Origin: Phenylobacterium sp.
Lineage (GTDB): Bacteria > Pseudomonadota > Alphaproteobacteria > Caulobacterales > Caulobacteraceae
Length of the DNA stretch: 5,225 nucleotides
Direction of reading: 5' to 3'
Assembly: GCA_019264505.1 (NCBI GenBank)
Contig: JAHUZY010000147.1
Coordinates: 1-5,225, forward strand
Shown here piece after piece: positions 1-5,024 of the stretch. Position 1 is the first letter of the stretch. Each line of letters opens with the position of its first letter. The notes under the pieces are model-generated. The model saw only the letters and a list, made by a program, of their open reading frames with translations. It was not told the DNA's origin and searched no databases. The translations under genes were made by a program, and so were the position numbers.

Positions 1-1
1 C

Positions 2-256
2 TCGGGCGGCCCCGACACCTGGATCGAGGTGCGCCTGGCCGACTTCGACGCGCCCGAACTTAACGCGCCGGACGGACGCCGGTCCAAGGCGCTGCTGGGG
101 CAGGTGGCCATGGGACAGCCCGTGACCTGCGAAGCCCGGCGCGGCCGCAGCGGCCGGGTCGTCGTCTACGATCGCGTCATCGCCGTCTGCCGGGTCCGCG
201 GCCGCCCCATTGGAGACCTCCTCCGCGCGCTTCACGCGCCAGAGGGCGGAAACTGA
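2..256 (+). CDS. Thermonuclease (SNase-like) family protein, 3' part
   Basis: This is the C-terminal part of a staphylococcal-nuclease-like protein; the 5' end lies before the window and the frame is open from base 2. The catalytic signature is visible: RLADFDAPE places Arg, Asp and Glu with the same spacing as R35, D40 and E43 of the Staphylococcus enzyme, and YDRVIAVC supplies the equivalent of R87. Such proteins fold as an OB barrel and cleave DNA or RNA phosphodiester bonds with Ca2+. A GTG at 29 is in frame but sits inside the catalytic strand, so it is not the real start. The protein ends soon after the second Arg motif (RGRPIGDLLRALHAPEGGN), which is a compact C-terminus compared with the classical enzyme. 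The stop codon lies three bases from the stop of the convergent gene. Whether the protein is secreted cannot be told without the N-terminus. Confidence 0.8.
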   Translation, partial: SGGPDTWIEVRLADFDAPELNAPDGRRSKALLGQVAMGQPVTCEARRGRSGRVVVYDRVIAVCRVRGRPIGDLLRALHAPEGGN

Positions 257-259
257 CGC

Positions 260-1654
260 TCAGGTGAGCGCAGCGGACAAGCTCGGGAAGACGAAGCGCA
301 AGAGCGCCCGCATCTCCTCCGAGATGTCGTAAGCCGGATCGCCTGTGCGCAGCCCGTCGCGATGCCCGGCCGCCTTGCGAGTCCAACGGCCCTGCCGTTC
401 CTGATCCTTCAGCACGCCCTGATGGCTGGCCGATCGCAAGGCATGGCCGAAAGAGACCAACGCCTCGGGAAAGTTATCGGCCAGGTGATGCGCCACCTGG
501 ATCAGCTTGTCGAAGCCATAACCGACCGGCCGGCCAGCCAGGGCGCTGGCGACGCCGCAGGCGATATTGCGAAACCGCTGATCGATCTCATACTCGCCGG
601 GAAGCACCAGATCGCGCGCTTCATACTGCGCCTTCAGCGCCTGCCAGACCGCCGAACGCGCCTTCCAGTCGCCGTCGGCGGCGCGCCCGGTGGCGATGGC
701 GAGCAGGCTGTCGCGTAGTCGTTGATCCGCCGCCTCGCGTGCGGCGGCGAGCGCCTGGTTCCGCTCCCGGATGAGCCGGCGCTCCTCGCCTTCGCTATCG
801 AAGGCGAAGACGCGCTGACCCTGCAGATCAATCGTGAGGTCGTCCCAGGCGACCAGCTCGCTCTCCCACACCGATCCGAGCCCGCCCGCCTCCATCACCG
901 GCCGCCGGAACGCGCAGCGCAGCATCAACCGCCCTGCCGCTTCCGAGGCTTCTGCGCTCTCCCGGTCGACGACGAGGACATTGGCGTTGTTGTTGAACAA
1001 CAGGTCGTCGACCGTCAGCTGCCGATAGGCCGGATCGAAGTGCGGCAGCACCCAGACGAGCAGTCCGCCTTCGGCGCGGTAGAAGGTCTTGCGTCCGATA
1101 ACGACGTCGAGAAACGTGGTGGTGAGCTGCGCTTCAAACGCAATACGCAGATCATCCAGCCTCGCTTGGATGTCCGGGCGCCTGAGCGAGGCGGGATCGC
1201 GCTGCCCGCGCCAGACCTTCTCCGCCAGAACGTCCTGGAAACGGGGATCTGCGAGCAGCGAGCGTTCGATCAGGGCCTTGAGGCGGCGGTGCGCCTCGCT
1301 TTCCTGAGCGCCCTTGTACTTCATGATCCGGATGTCGTCTTCGCTCAGGCCGTCGCGGGTCTGGGCTGGGCAGGAACCGTCCTCGATCCTATGGCGGAAG
1401 AAGAACGCCTTGTCGGGGCTGGAGACGATGTAGACCGCCGTTCCGCAGATCGCGCAGGCGACGCGGGGGCTGCCGGCGTCCATGGCTTCCTTGATCTGGC
1501 TGCGCACCTGCACGAGACGGTCGTAGCGCACGCTTTCGATGAAGCGACGCGCCTCCAGGATCTGGCCCGATTTCAGGCTGCGGACCTCTCGGATCTGCGG
1601 GTCCGCCACCGCCGTAGCGCGGGCCAGCGGATCGATCGTGATGTTGCCGCGCAT
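260..1654 (-). CDS. CoiA-like / DUF6035-like putative nuclease
   Basis: A 464-residue protein whose layout matches my memory of the DUF6035 family, related to the competence protein CoiA. It has three parts. Residues 67-95 hold a probable metal site, with CAIC at 67-70, H88 and C95. Residues 118-180 hold a restriction-endonuclease-like core, with ESEAH at 118-122, RRPD with D161, and FEAQ with E174 and Q176. The region after about 290 is charged and probably helical (ERNQALAAAREAADQR), followed by an unrecognised C-terminal domain. The D...ExQ pattern is a variant of the PD-(D/E)xK active site, so DNA cleavage or processing is the best inference; the biological role is unknown. The ATG at 1654 is chosen because AGGAGG lies four bases upstream. 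The gene converges on the SNase gene. Genes of this kind are often seen in mobile-element backbones and accessory islands (recollection, not checked). Confidence 0.72.
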   Translation of the reverse strand: MRGNITIDPLARATAVADPQIREVRSLKSGQILEARRFIESVRYDRLVQVRSQIKEAMDAGSPRVACAICGTAVYIVSSPDKAFFFRHRIEDGSCPAQTRDGLSEDDIRIMKYKGAQESEAHRRLKALIERSLLADPRFQDVLAEKVWRGQRDPASLRRPDIQARLDDLRIAFEAQLTTTFLDVVIGRKTFYRAEGGLLVWVLPHFDPAYRQLTVDDLLFNNNANVLVVDRESAEASEAAGRLMLRCAFRRPVMEAGGLGSVWESELVAWDDLTIDLQGQRVFAFDSEGEERRLIRERNQALAAAREAADQRLRDSLLAIATGRAADGDWKARSAVWQALKAQYEARDLVLPGEYEIDQRFRNIACGVASALAGRPVGYGFDKLIQVAHHLADNFPEALVSFGHALRSASHQGVLKDQERQGRWTRKAAGHRDGLRTGDPAYDISEEMRALLRFVFPSLSAALT

Positions 1655-1658
1655 AGCC

Positions 1659-1664
1659 CCTCCT
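1659..1664 (-). promoter_or_regulatory. Ribosome binding site of the CoiA/DUF6035-like gene
   Basis: A perfect AGGAGG is read on the minus strand and ends four bases before the ATG at 1654. It fixes the start codon and argues against an overlapping minus-strand frame that runs up to 1742. Confidence 0.75.
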
Positions 1665-1755
1665 GACGCCCTCGCTTGCTCCTCTTGGGTTGCGGCGTCG
1701 ATTCCCCGCAGCGACGCTAGCCGATAGATTGCGCCGGTTCACGTGAGGTCCGGGA

Positions 1756-1771
1756 GGGGAAAGCCTTCCCC
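1756..1771. repeat. Perfect hairpin GGGGAA-AGCC-TTCCCC
   Basis: Six-base perfect inverted repeat with a four-base loop. It is the first of a row of GC-rich hairpins just outside the element's left end. No U-tract follows on either strand, so it is not a standard intrinsic terminator. Confidence 0.7.
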
Positions 1772-1773
1772 TG

Positions 1774-1797
1774 CGGCCGAGCCTGAAGTCTCGGCCG
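1774..1797. repeat. Perfect hairpin CGGCCGAG-8 nt-CTCGGCCG
   Basis: Eight-base perfect arms (1774-1781 and 1790-1797) separated by eight bases. It lies two bases after the previous hairpin. It may be a protein-binding dyad, an RNA structure, or part of a mobile-element recognition region. Confidence 0.7.
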
Positions 1798-1817
1798 ACC
1801 CCTTCTGCGGGGGGGAG

Positions 1818-1821
1818 CCCC
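1818..1821. repeat. Candidate target-site duplication, left copy (CCCC)
   Basis: CCCC abuts the left terminal repeat, and another CCCC abuts the right one at 5021-5024. Four bases of a single nucleotide are weak evidence alone. Joining the flanks through one copy gives a perfect 7-bp hairpin, which strengthens the reading. Confidence 0.4.
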
Positions 1822-1837
1822 CAGGCTGTGCCAAAAC
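1822..1837 (+). repeat. Left terminal inverted repeat of the element
   Basis: CAGGCTGTGCCAAAAC. It matches the reverse complement of 5005-5020 at 14 of 16 positions, with mismatches at positions 4 and 11. Similarity stops abruptly after position 16. It lies 42 bases beyond the transposase stop codon, a normal distance for an IS end. Confidence 0.65.
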
Positions 1838-1876
1838 TCGCCGGCCGCCCTGGCGTGGACGCCGCATCGAGCCGGC
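1833..1876 (-). terminator. Possible terminator of the transposase transcript, overlapping the left end
   Basis: On the minus strand after the transposase stop, GCCGGC (1876-1871) can pair with GCCGGC (1845-1840), enclosing a smaller GGCG/CGCC hairpin. GAG and then TTTT (1836-1833) follow. The T run belongs to the terminal repeat. The large internal loop makes this a moderate candidate only. Confidence 0.35.
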
Positions 1877-1879
1877 CGT

Positions 1880-3331
1880 TTAGGCCGACGGTGTCAGGCG
1901 CGCCGGACCGAAGACATTCACCGCGTGGATGATGTTGAAGGCCAGGATGGAGAGCGCTGCCTCTGCCTTTACTGCTCTGAGGCCGCGGGTAAGGAACCGA
2001 CCACCTCCCGACATTCGCTTGATCGTGCCGAACGGGTGCTCAACCGTGCATCGGCGCGTCACCATCAGGCTTGGATTGGCGTAGATCCTCGCCTCCATGC
2101 GATCGAGCGCCGCCTGGTCGAACAGGCGATGGATCGTCCGTTGGGCGCCCGCTGTGCATCTCGGCTTCAGGCGGCAGTCCCTGCAGGCGGTCGTTCGATA
2201 TCGGATGGCGCGATTGCGGGTGTGTTTGCCGGAGGGCTTCATCGTCTGACCCGCCGGGCAGCGGATGGTGTCTGACGCCTCATCAAATGCGAACTGGGTC
2301 GGCCGAAAGAAGTCGGTGTTCATCGCGCCGCGCTTGATCGGCGCCGCGACCTCGATTCGATCGTGCTCGCACGCCGCTATCGCCTGGGCGTTCGAGTAGC
2401 CGCCGTCCGCCAGAACAGTCAGGCGGTCGACCTGCAGCACTTCCATCGTCGCCAGCGACATTGGGTGCAGGAGTTGGCTGTCGTTCGCTTCGTTGGCGAC
2501 GTCGTGGTGGACGATCAGACCGCTATCTACGTCCACGACGCTTTGCATGTTGTAGCAGGGCATCTTGGGTGAGTGGGCGTAGCCCATCGGCCTCGCGTCG
2601 GGCTCGCCGAAGACCAGCACCTTTTCGGCGCGTTCCACCAAGATTTCTTGCCGGCGCGCCAGCCGATCCTTCCGCCGGCTCAACGCGGCGATCGCGTCAG
2701 TGAAGGCCTGCCGGTGAACCGGTTGGTCGTCGAAGCCCTGGGTCACGGCTTCGTCCATGGCGTCGAGCCGGTCCAAGTAGTAGGCGATCTCCTTCTCGGT
2801 ATGTGCGACGTCGCGAGCCAGCCGCTCGGCGCCGGCGATGTTCTTCGGGCTGGCGACGGCCCGCATCTTCGTCCCGTCCAGCGCCACCATCCGGCCGGTG
2901 ATGAGCCCGCCGTCGAGGCAGAACTGGATGAATGCCGCGCTCGCCGCAACGATGGCCTCGGGGTTGTCGTGCCGGAAGGCGGCGATGGTGCGATAGTCCG
3001 GCGCGAGCTGCTTCATGAGCCACAGCGCTTCAAGGTCGCGGATGCAGGCCCGCTCGAGGTGCCTGGAAGAGCGAACCTGGTTGAGATAGCCCCAGACATA
3101 CAGCCGAAGCATGTCCCCGGGATGGTAGCCGGGCCGGCCGGTCGCCGCCGCGACGGTGCGAGCAAAGCCGAGTTCTGCGAGGTCGAGACTACCAACGAAC
3201 GCGTCGACAACTCGCACCAGGGATTCGGGAGCGACATAGTCATCGATGCAGGGAGGCAGCAGGCTTACCTGTGTCCGATCTGTTCCTTCCAAGAAGCTCA
3301 CGAGAACCCTCACGGCAATTTCGTAGCTCAT
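1880..3331 (-). CDS. IS1182 family DDE transposase
   Basis: A full-length, intact 483-residue transposase. The N-terminus (FLEGTDRTQVSLLPPCIDDYV) and the following YHPGDMLRLYVWGYLNQVRSSR are typical of the IS1182 family. The presumed catalytic triad is D152 (ALDGTKM), D309 (VLADGGY) and E431 (VEHPFGTIKR), numbered from the ATG at 3331. A cysteine cluster (CPAG at 358-361, then CRDCRLKPRC at 383-392) lies before the Glu, as in the family. A charged, probably coiled-coil insertion fills the D152-D309 interval (about 165-235). The reading frame extends upstream to a TTG at 3370, but the ATG at 3331 is preferred because family similarity begins shortly after it. No strong Shine-Dalgarno is visible, so translation may be poor, as is common for transposases. 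It catalyses DNA strand transfer at the element's inverted ends. It is co-oriented with, and 118 bases downstream of, the metal operon. Confidence 0.93.
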   Translation of the reverse strand: MSYEIAVRVLVSFLEGTDRTQVSLLPPCIDDYVAPESLVRVVDAFVGSLDLAELGFARTVAAATGRPGYHPGDMLRLYVWGYLNQVRSSRHLERACIRDLEALWLMKQLAPDYRTIAAFRHDNPEAIVAASAAFIQFCLDGGLITGRMVALDGTKMRAVASPKNIAGAERLARDVAHTEKEIAYYLDRLDAMDEAVTQGFDDQPVHRQAFTDAIAALSRRKDRLARRQEILVERAEKVLVFGEPDARPMGYAHSPKMPCYNMQSVVDVDSGLIVHHDVANEANDSQLLHPMSLATMEVLQVDRLTVLADGGYSNAQAIAACEHDRIEVAAPIKRGAMNTDFFRPTQFAFDEASDTIRCPAGQTMKPSGKHTRNRAIRYRTTACRDCRLKPRCTAGAQRTIHRLFDQAALDRMEARIYANPSLMVTRRCTVEHPFGTIKRMSGGGRFLTRGLRAVKAEAALSILAFNIIHAVNVFGPARLTPSA

Positions 3332-3352
3332 TGATTCTACTGTGATTTGGTC

Positions 3353-3368
3353 GCCAATTCCACTTGGC
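3353..3368. repeat. Small dyad GCCAA-6 nt-TTGGC upstream of the transposase
   Basis: Five-base perfect arms lie 22 bases before the transposase ATG. It could be an operator or a structure limiting transposase expression, but an arm of this length can arise by chance. Confidence 0.3.
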
Positions 3369-3371
3369 AAG

Positions 3372-3388
3372 GCCGAGGTCCACTCGGC
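3372..3388. repeat. Hairpin GCCGAG-GTCCA-CTCGGC between the metal operon and the transposase
   Basis: Six-base perfect arms with a five-base loop, in the 118-base gap between the last operon gene and the transposase gene. There is no T tract on either strand, so complete termination is unlikely. It might attenuate read-through or protect the operon mRNA 3' end. The rest of this gap holds no gene. Confidence 0.5.
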
Positions 3389-3449
3389 GGCAGGTTTCGA
3401 CGCGGGGCGCCGACGGCGGGAGCGTAGCGGGTATTCAGCCGATTGGTCG

Positions 3450-3830
3450 CTATGGCCGCCCGAACTTGCCCCATAGACGCTCGCTGCCCCACCAGAGGAC
3501 CACGAAGCCTATGAGGGTTGCGCCCCCGAGGAAGCTCCAACCGTGTGGGCCAAACGGTGCCGCGCCTGCGGCGTAGGCGACCACCAAGCCTGCCATCGCC
3601 AGGAGGTAGGGGCCCGTCACGCGGCAGTGGATGCGGCCGCACCGCCGGGCGTTCAGCAGACAGGCGAAGCCCATCCAGACCAGCATGCCCGCCCAGACGG
3701 CTGCGCGAAGCGTGGGCTCCAGCAGGAGGGCTGCGAGCATCGCTGCGCCGGGGAGCGCCCAGAGCGCGATGAAGGCGCGCGTGTCGCTGGCCCAATCTTT
3801 GGCACCGCCAACCGCGTCGCACTTACCCAT
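3450..3830 (-). CDS. Small four-helix membrane protein with NARRCGRxHC motif
   Basis: A 126-residue hydrophobic protein with four predicted membrane segments at about 18-37, 42-60, 74-90 and 99-114. Between helices 2 and 3 it carries ACLLNARRCGRIHCRVTGP, with C57, C64 and C69. I recall this Asn-Ala-Arg-Arg-Cys-Gly-Arg-x-His-Cys pattern in unnamed membrane proteins encoded near merT-like genes, but no function is known to me. The three thiols and the His in the loop could bind a soft metal; this is inference. The ATG at 3830 is chosen because it overlaps the preceding gene by eight bases, suggesting translational coupling. The frame stays open upstream to 4058, but that stretch is low-complexity Ser/Pro/Ala/Arg and is covered by the real upstream gene. 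No separate Shine-Dalgarno is visible. Confidence 0.8.
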   Translation of the reverse strand: MGKCDAVGGAKDWASDTRAFIALWALPGAAMLAALLLEPTLRAAVWAGMLVWMGFACLLNARRCGRIHCRVTGPYLLAMAGLVVAYAAGAAPFGPHGWSFLGGATLIGFVVLWWGSERLWGKFGRP

Positions 3831-4074
3831 CGCGGCCGCCGCTGCAGCAGGCGGCGGCCCCACCGCTGGCCCCTGCTTCTTGGATGGGCGGACAGGGCAC
3901 GTCCGCGTAAGAGCAGAAGACGCAGCAGTCGCCCGGCTTGGGCTTGAGGACGACGCCGCAGCCCTGGCAGTCGTAGAAGTACTGGCAGGCGTCGGTCGGC
4001 ATGGTCTCGGTCGCCTGGTGGCCGCAGTGCGGACAGGTGAGCGTAGAGCGGAGCTCAATCTGCACGTCGCTCAT
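3823..4074 (-). CDS. GDCCVxC domain-containing Cys-rich protein
   Basis: An 83-residue cytosolic protein with a zinc-ribbon-like first half, CPHC at 14-17 with C30 and CQGC at 36-39. The family signature GDCCVFC (48-54) follows, then CSYADVPCPPIQ with C61. A Cys pair at 76-77 sits in a Gly/Ala-rich tail. The family is known as GDCCVxC (seleno)protein: some members carry selenocysteine in this motif, but here every position is an ordinary Cys codon. It commonly accompanies MerT-like and MerR-like genes. A role in binding or handing on a thiophilic metal is plausible but unproven. The ATG overlaps the stop of the MerT-like gene in an ATGA (4071-4074), the mark of translational coupling, with GGAG nine bases upstream. 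Its 3' end overlaps the next gene by eight bases. Confidence 0.9.
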   Translation of the reverse strand: MSDVQIELRSTLTCPHCGHQATETMPTDACQYFYDCQGCGVVLKPKPGDCCVFCSYADVPCPPIQEAGASGGAAACCSGGRDG

Positions 4075-4484
4075 CCGCGGGCGCTCCGGATCAGCGCCAG
4101 GGCCCAGGGCTCGACGATAGGCTGCCAGATCAGAGCAAGCAGAACGAGGACGGTGGCCGCACCGAGCATGGCGATCCCCAGCCGTGATGGCGCAGCGCAG
4201 CTGCTATCGACCCGGCACGTCCGCGCCCGGCGCCAGGTGACGACCCAGCCCACGCTGATCAAGGCCAGCGCCCCGAGCGTAAACCAGGTGCGCTGACCGG
4301 CGACCCAGCCCAGACCGCCCAGCCCAAGGCCAGCCAGCGCCAACGACATCGGTAGGACGCAGCATGCGGCCCAGGCGAAGACCGCTCCGGCCGCAGCGGC
4401 GACCGCCGCCCAGTTCAAGGCGGTCTCGGCGGGCTTGCCGCCCTGTCCTTCCCGTCGGACTCGAAGCCCGCTGCTTGCCGTCAC
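4071..4484 (-). CDS. MerT-like mercuric/metal ion transporter
   Basis: A 137-residue inner-membrane protein with three membrane segments at about 24-55, 67-84 and 103-132. Helix 1 carries the adjacent pair C41-C42 followed by Pro45 (ACCVLP). A second pair, C90 and C96, lies in the loop after helix 2 with five residues between, the same spacing as C76 and C82 of classical MerT. MerT passes Hg(II) across the inner membrane by thiol exchange. The sequence is otherwise well diverged from classical MerT and has an N-terminal extension of about 20 polar residues, so the real substrate could be another soft metal. The start is GTG at 4484, supported by AGGAG eight bases upstream; the first Met (46) is inside helix 1 and cannot be the start. 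It is the first gene of the operon and is read from the MerR-type promoter. Confidence 0.82.
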   Translation of the reverse strand: MTASSGLRVRREGQGGKPAETALNWAAVAAAAGAVFAWAACCVLPMSLALAGLGLGGLGWVAGQRTWFTLGALALISVGWVVTWRRARTCRVDSSCAAPSRLGIAMLGAATVLVLLALIWQPIVEPWALALIRSARG

Positions 4485-4492
4485 GCCGTCGT

Positions 4493-4497
4493 CTCCT
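4493..4497 (-). promoter_or_regulatory. Ribosome binding site of the MerT-like gene
   Basis: AGGAG on the minus strand, eight bases before the GTG at 4484. It decides this non-ATG start. Confidence 0.7.
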
Positions 4498-4512
4498 GGT
4501 GCAATGACGACT

Positions 4513-4543
4513 AGGATGCCATCTGTAGCGACTACAGACTCAA
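4513..4543 (-). promoter_or_regulatory. MerR-type promoter and operator of the metal operon
   Basis: On the minus strand, TTGAGT (4543-4538) serves as -35 and CATCCT (4518-4513) as -10, separated by 19 bases. This overlong spacer is characteristic of MerR-family activated promoters. Inside it is a perfect dyad, TCTGTAG-TCG-CTACAGA on the minus strand (4522-4538), whose outer base overlaps the -35 box. MerR proteins bind such a dyad, repress without metal and, on metal binding, underwind the DNA so that the two boxes align. The dyad resembles my recollection of ZntR/PbrR/CadR-type operators more than the Tn501 mer operator. Confidence 0.8.
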
Positions 4544-4551
4544 GCCCTAAT
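4523..4551 (+). promoter_or_regulatory. Probable divergent merR promoter
   Basis: CCTAAT (4546-4551) matches four of six -10 positions. The poor -35 candidate CTGTAG (4523-4528) lies 17 bases upstream and within the operator dyad. Regulator bound to the operator would therefore also block its own promoter, the usual autorepression. Initiation here would leave only about a ten-base leader, in keeping with the lack of a clear Shine-Dalgarno before the regulator's ATG. Confidence 0.35.
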
Positions 4552-4568
4552 CGAAAGCCGCGCTCCCC

Positions 4569-4970
4569 ATGGCCGACCAGGCGATCCAGATCGGCGAGCT
4601 CTCACGCCGCACGGGCTGCAACATCGAGACGATCCGCTACTACGAGCGGATCGGCCTGATGCCGGCCCCGCCCCGGCGCGGCCGCTATCGCAGCTACGGT
4701 GGCGACGACGTGGGCCGCCTGGGCTTCGTGCGTCGGGCGCGGGAGCTGGGCTTCACGCTGGACGAGGTTCGCGCGTTGCTGGCGCTCGCCGCCGGCGGCC
4801 AGGCGTCCTGCGCGGAGGTCAGGGATCTCGCGGCCTCGCACCTGCAGGACGTGCGTGCGCGCATCGCCGACCTCAAGCGAATGGAGCGGGTCCTCGCCGG
4901 CTCGGTACGGGCCTGCGAGGCCGGTCAGGACCCAGGCTGCCCGCTGATCCACGCGCTGTACGCCGCGTAA
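4569..4970 (+). CDS. merR: MerR-family metal-responsive transcriptional regulator
   Basis: A 133-residue regulator. The N-terminal winged helix-turn-helix is clear (IGELSRRTGCNIETIRYYERIGL at about 8-30, followed by GRYRSY and FVRRARELGFTLDEVRALL). The dimerisation helix (about 82-115) ends in a metal loop. Three cysteines match the Hg(II) ligands of MerR (C82, C117, C126): C81, C116 (RACEAG) and C124 (PGCPLI). C81 separates it from Cu(I) sensors such as CueR, which have Ser there, and points to a divalent soft metal. The C116-C124 loop has seven intervening residues against eight in Tn501 MerR, so Hg(II) is likely but Pb, Cd or Zn is possible. It is transcribed divergently from the metal operon and presumably controls it through the dyad at 4522-4538. 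The symbol marks family and context, not proven specificity. Confidence 0.9.
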   Translation: MADQAIQIGELSRRTGCNIETIRYYERIGLMPAPPRRGRYRSYGGDDVGRLGFVRRARELGFTLDEVRALLALAAGGQASCAEVRDLAASHLQDVRARIADLKRMERVLAGSVRACEAGQDPGCPLIHALYAA

Positions 4971-4975
4971 GCGAC

Positions 4976-5010
4976 GGCGACGCGGCCGGCGCCGCTCGCC
5001 ATCGGTTTTT
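4976..5010 (+). terminator. Intrinsic terminator of merR, its T tract inside the element end
   Basis: Six bases after the merR stop, GGCGA (4976-4980) and GCGGC (4982-4986) pair with GCCGC (4991-4995) and TCGCC (4996-5000). This gives a 10-bp GC-rich stem with one bulged C and a CGGC loop. After ATCGG comes T5 (5006-5010), which is the A-run of the terminal inverted repeat read on the other strand. The five-base gap between stem and T tract is longer than ideal. Confidence 0.6.
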
Positions 5011-5020
5011 GCACAGGCTG
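5005..5020 (-). repeat. Right terminal inverted repeat of the element
   Basis: Read inward on the minus strand it is CAGCCTGTGCAAAAAC, agreeing with 1822-1837 at 14 of 16 positions. It lies 34 bases beyond the merR stop, so merR is inside the element. Confidence 0.6.
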
Positions 5021-5024
5021 CCCC
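5021..5024. repeat. Candidate target-site duplication, right copy (CCCC)
   Basis: CCCC directly outside the right terminal repeat, matching 1818-1821. The following GCA completes the hairpin arm TGCGGGG/CCCCGCA when the element is removed. Confidence 0.4.

Larger units (their letters stand above)
1665..1821. other. Non-coding region with GC-rich hairpins, left flank of the insertion
   Basis: No convincing gene lies here. The right part contains two perfect hairpins (annotated separately) and the left arm of a third structure that appears split by the mobile element. The region must also contain the promoter of the CoiA/DUF6035-like gene, but I could not pick convincing -35 and -10 boxes. Confidence 0.6.
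1822..5020. mobile_element. IS1182-type element carrying a metal-resistance operon
   Basis: Imperfect inverted repeats bound this 3.2-kb unit: CAGGCTGTGCCAAAAC at the left and, read inward from the right, CAGCCTGTGCAAAAAC. They agree at 14 of 16 positions, and CCCC flanks both ends outside. Inside are one IS1182-family transposase gene, a three-gene metal-handling operon and its MerR regulator. I see no good copy of the repeat between the transposase and the operon, so the transposase does not appear to be a separate, smaller insertion. The unit looks like a transporter IS, meaning an insertion sequence with passenger genes moved by its own transposase. The alternative is an IS that lost its own right end, with the match at 5005-5020 being chance or a second element's remnant. 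Confidence 0.6.

Noticed and set aside
722..1666. Long + strand open frame of 314 codons opposite the CoiA/DUF6035-like gene
   Set aside because: It is the antisense shadow of a gene with a strong ribosome binding site and recognisable motifs. Its product has no domain I recognise, and high GC content keeps antisense frames open.
2573..3334. + strand open frame of 253 codons opposite the transposase
   Set aside because: Antisense to a clearly intact IS1182 transposase, with no recognisable motif in the product.
3332..3370. TTG-initiated N-terminal extension of the transposase
   Set aside because: The extra 13 residues are not part of the family as I know it, and no Shine-Dalgarno supports the TTG. 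The ATG at 3331 is adequate.
3388..3401. Possible right end of a smaller, stand-alone IS (GTCGAAACCTGCCG against GCCAAAACTCGCCG at 1830-1843)
   Set aside because: Only 10 of 14 positions match and the similarity does not extend outward into the CAGGCTGT part. The repeat at 5005-5020 is much better.
3337..3822. 161-codon minus strand frame across the membrane-protein gene
   Set aside because: Its Arg/Gly/Pro-rich composition is typical of an out-of-frame shadow, whereas the overlapping frame encodes a well-formed membrane protein.
3913..3933. Selenocysteine in the GDCCVxC motif
   Set aside because: All three Cys codons of the motif are TGC and no in-frame TGA occurs, so this copy is an ordinary cysteine protein.
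3831..4058. In-frame upstream extension of the small membrane protein (76 extra residues)
   Set aside because: The extension is low-complexity Ser/Pro/Arg/Ala and lies over the GDCCVxC gene in another frame. The overlap start at 3830 fits operon coupling.
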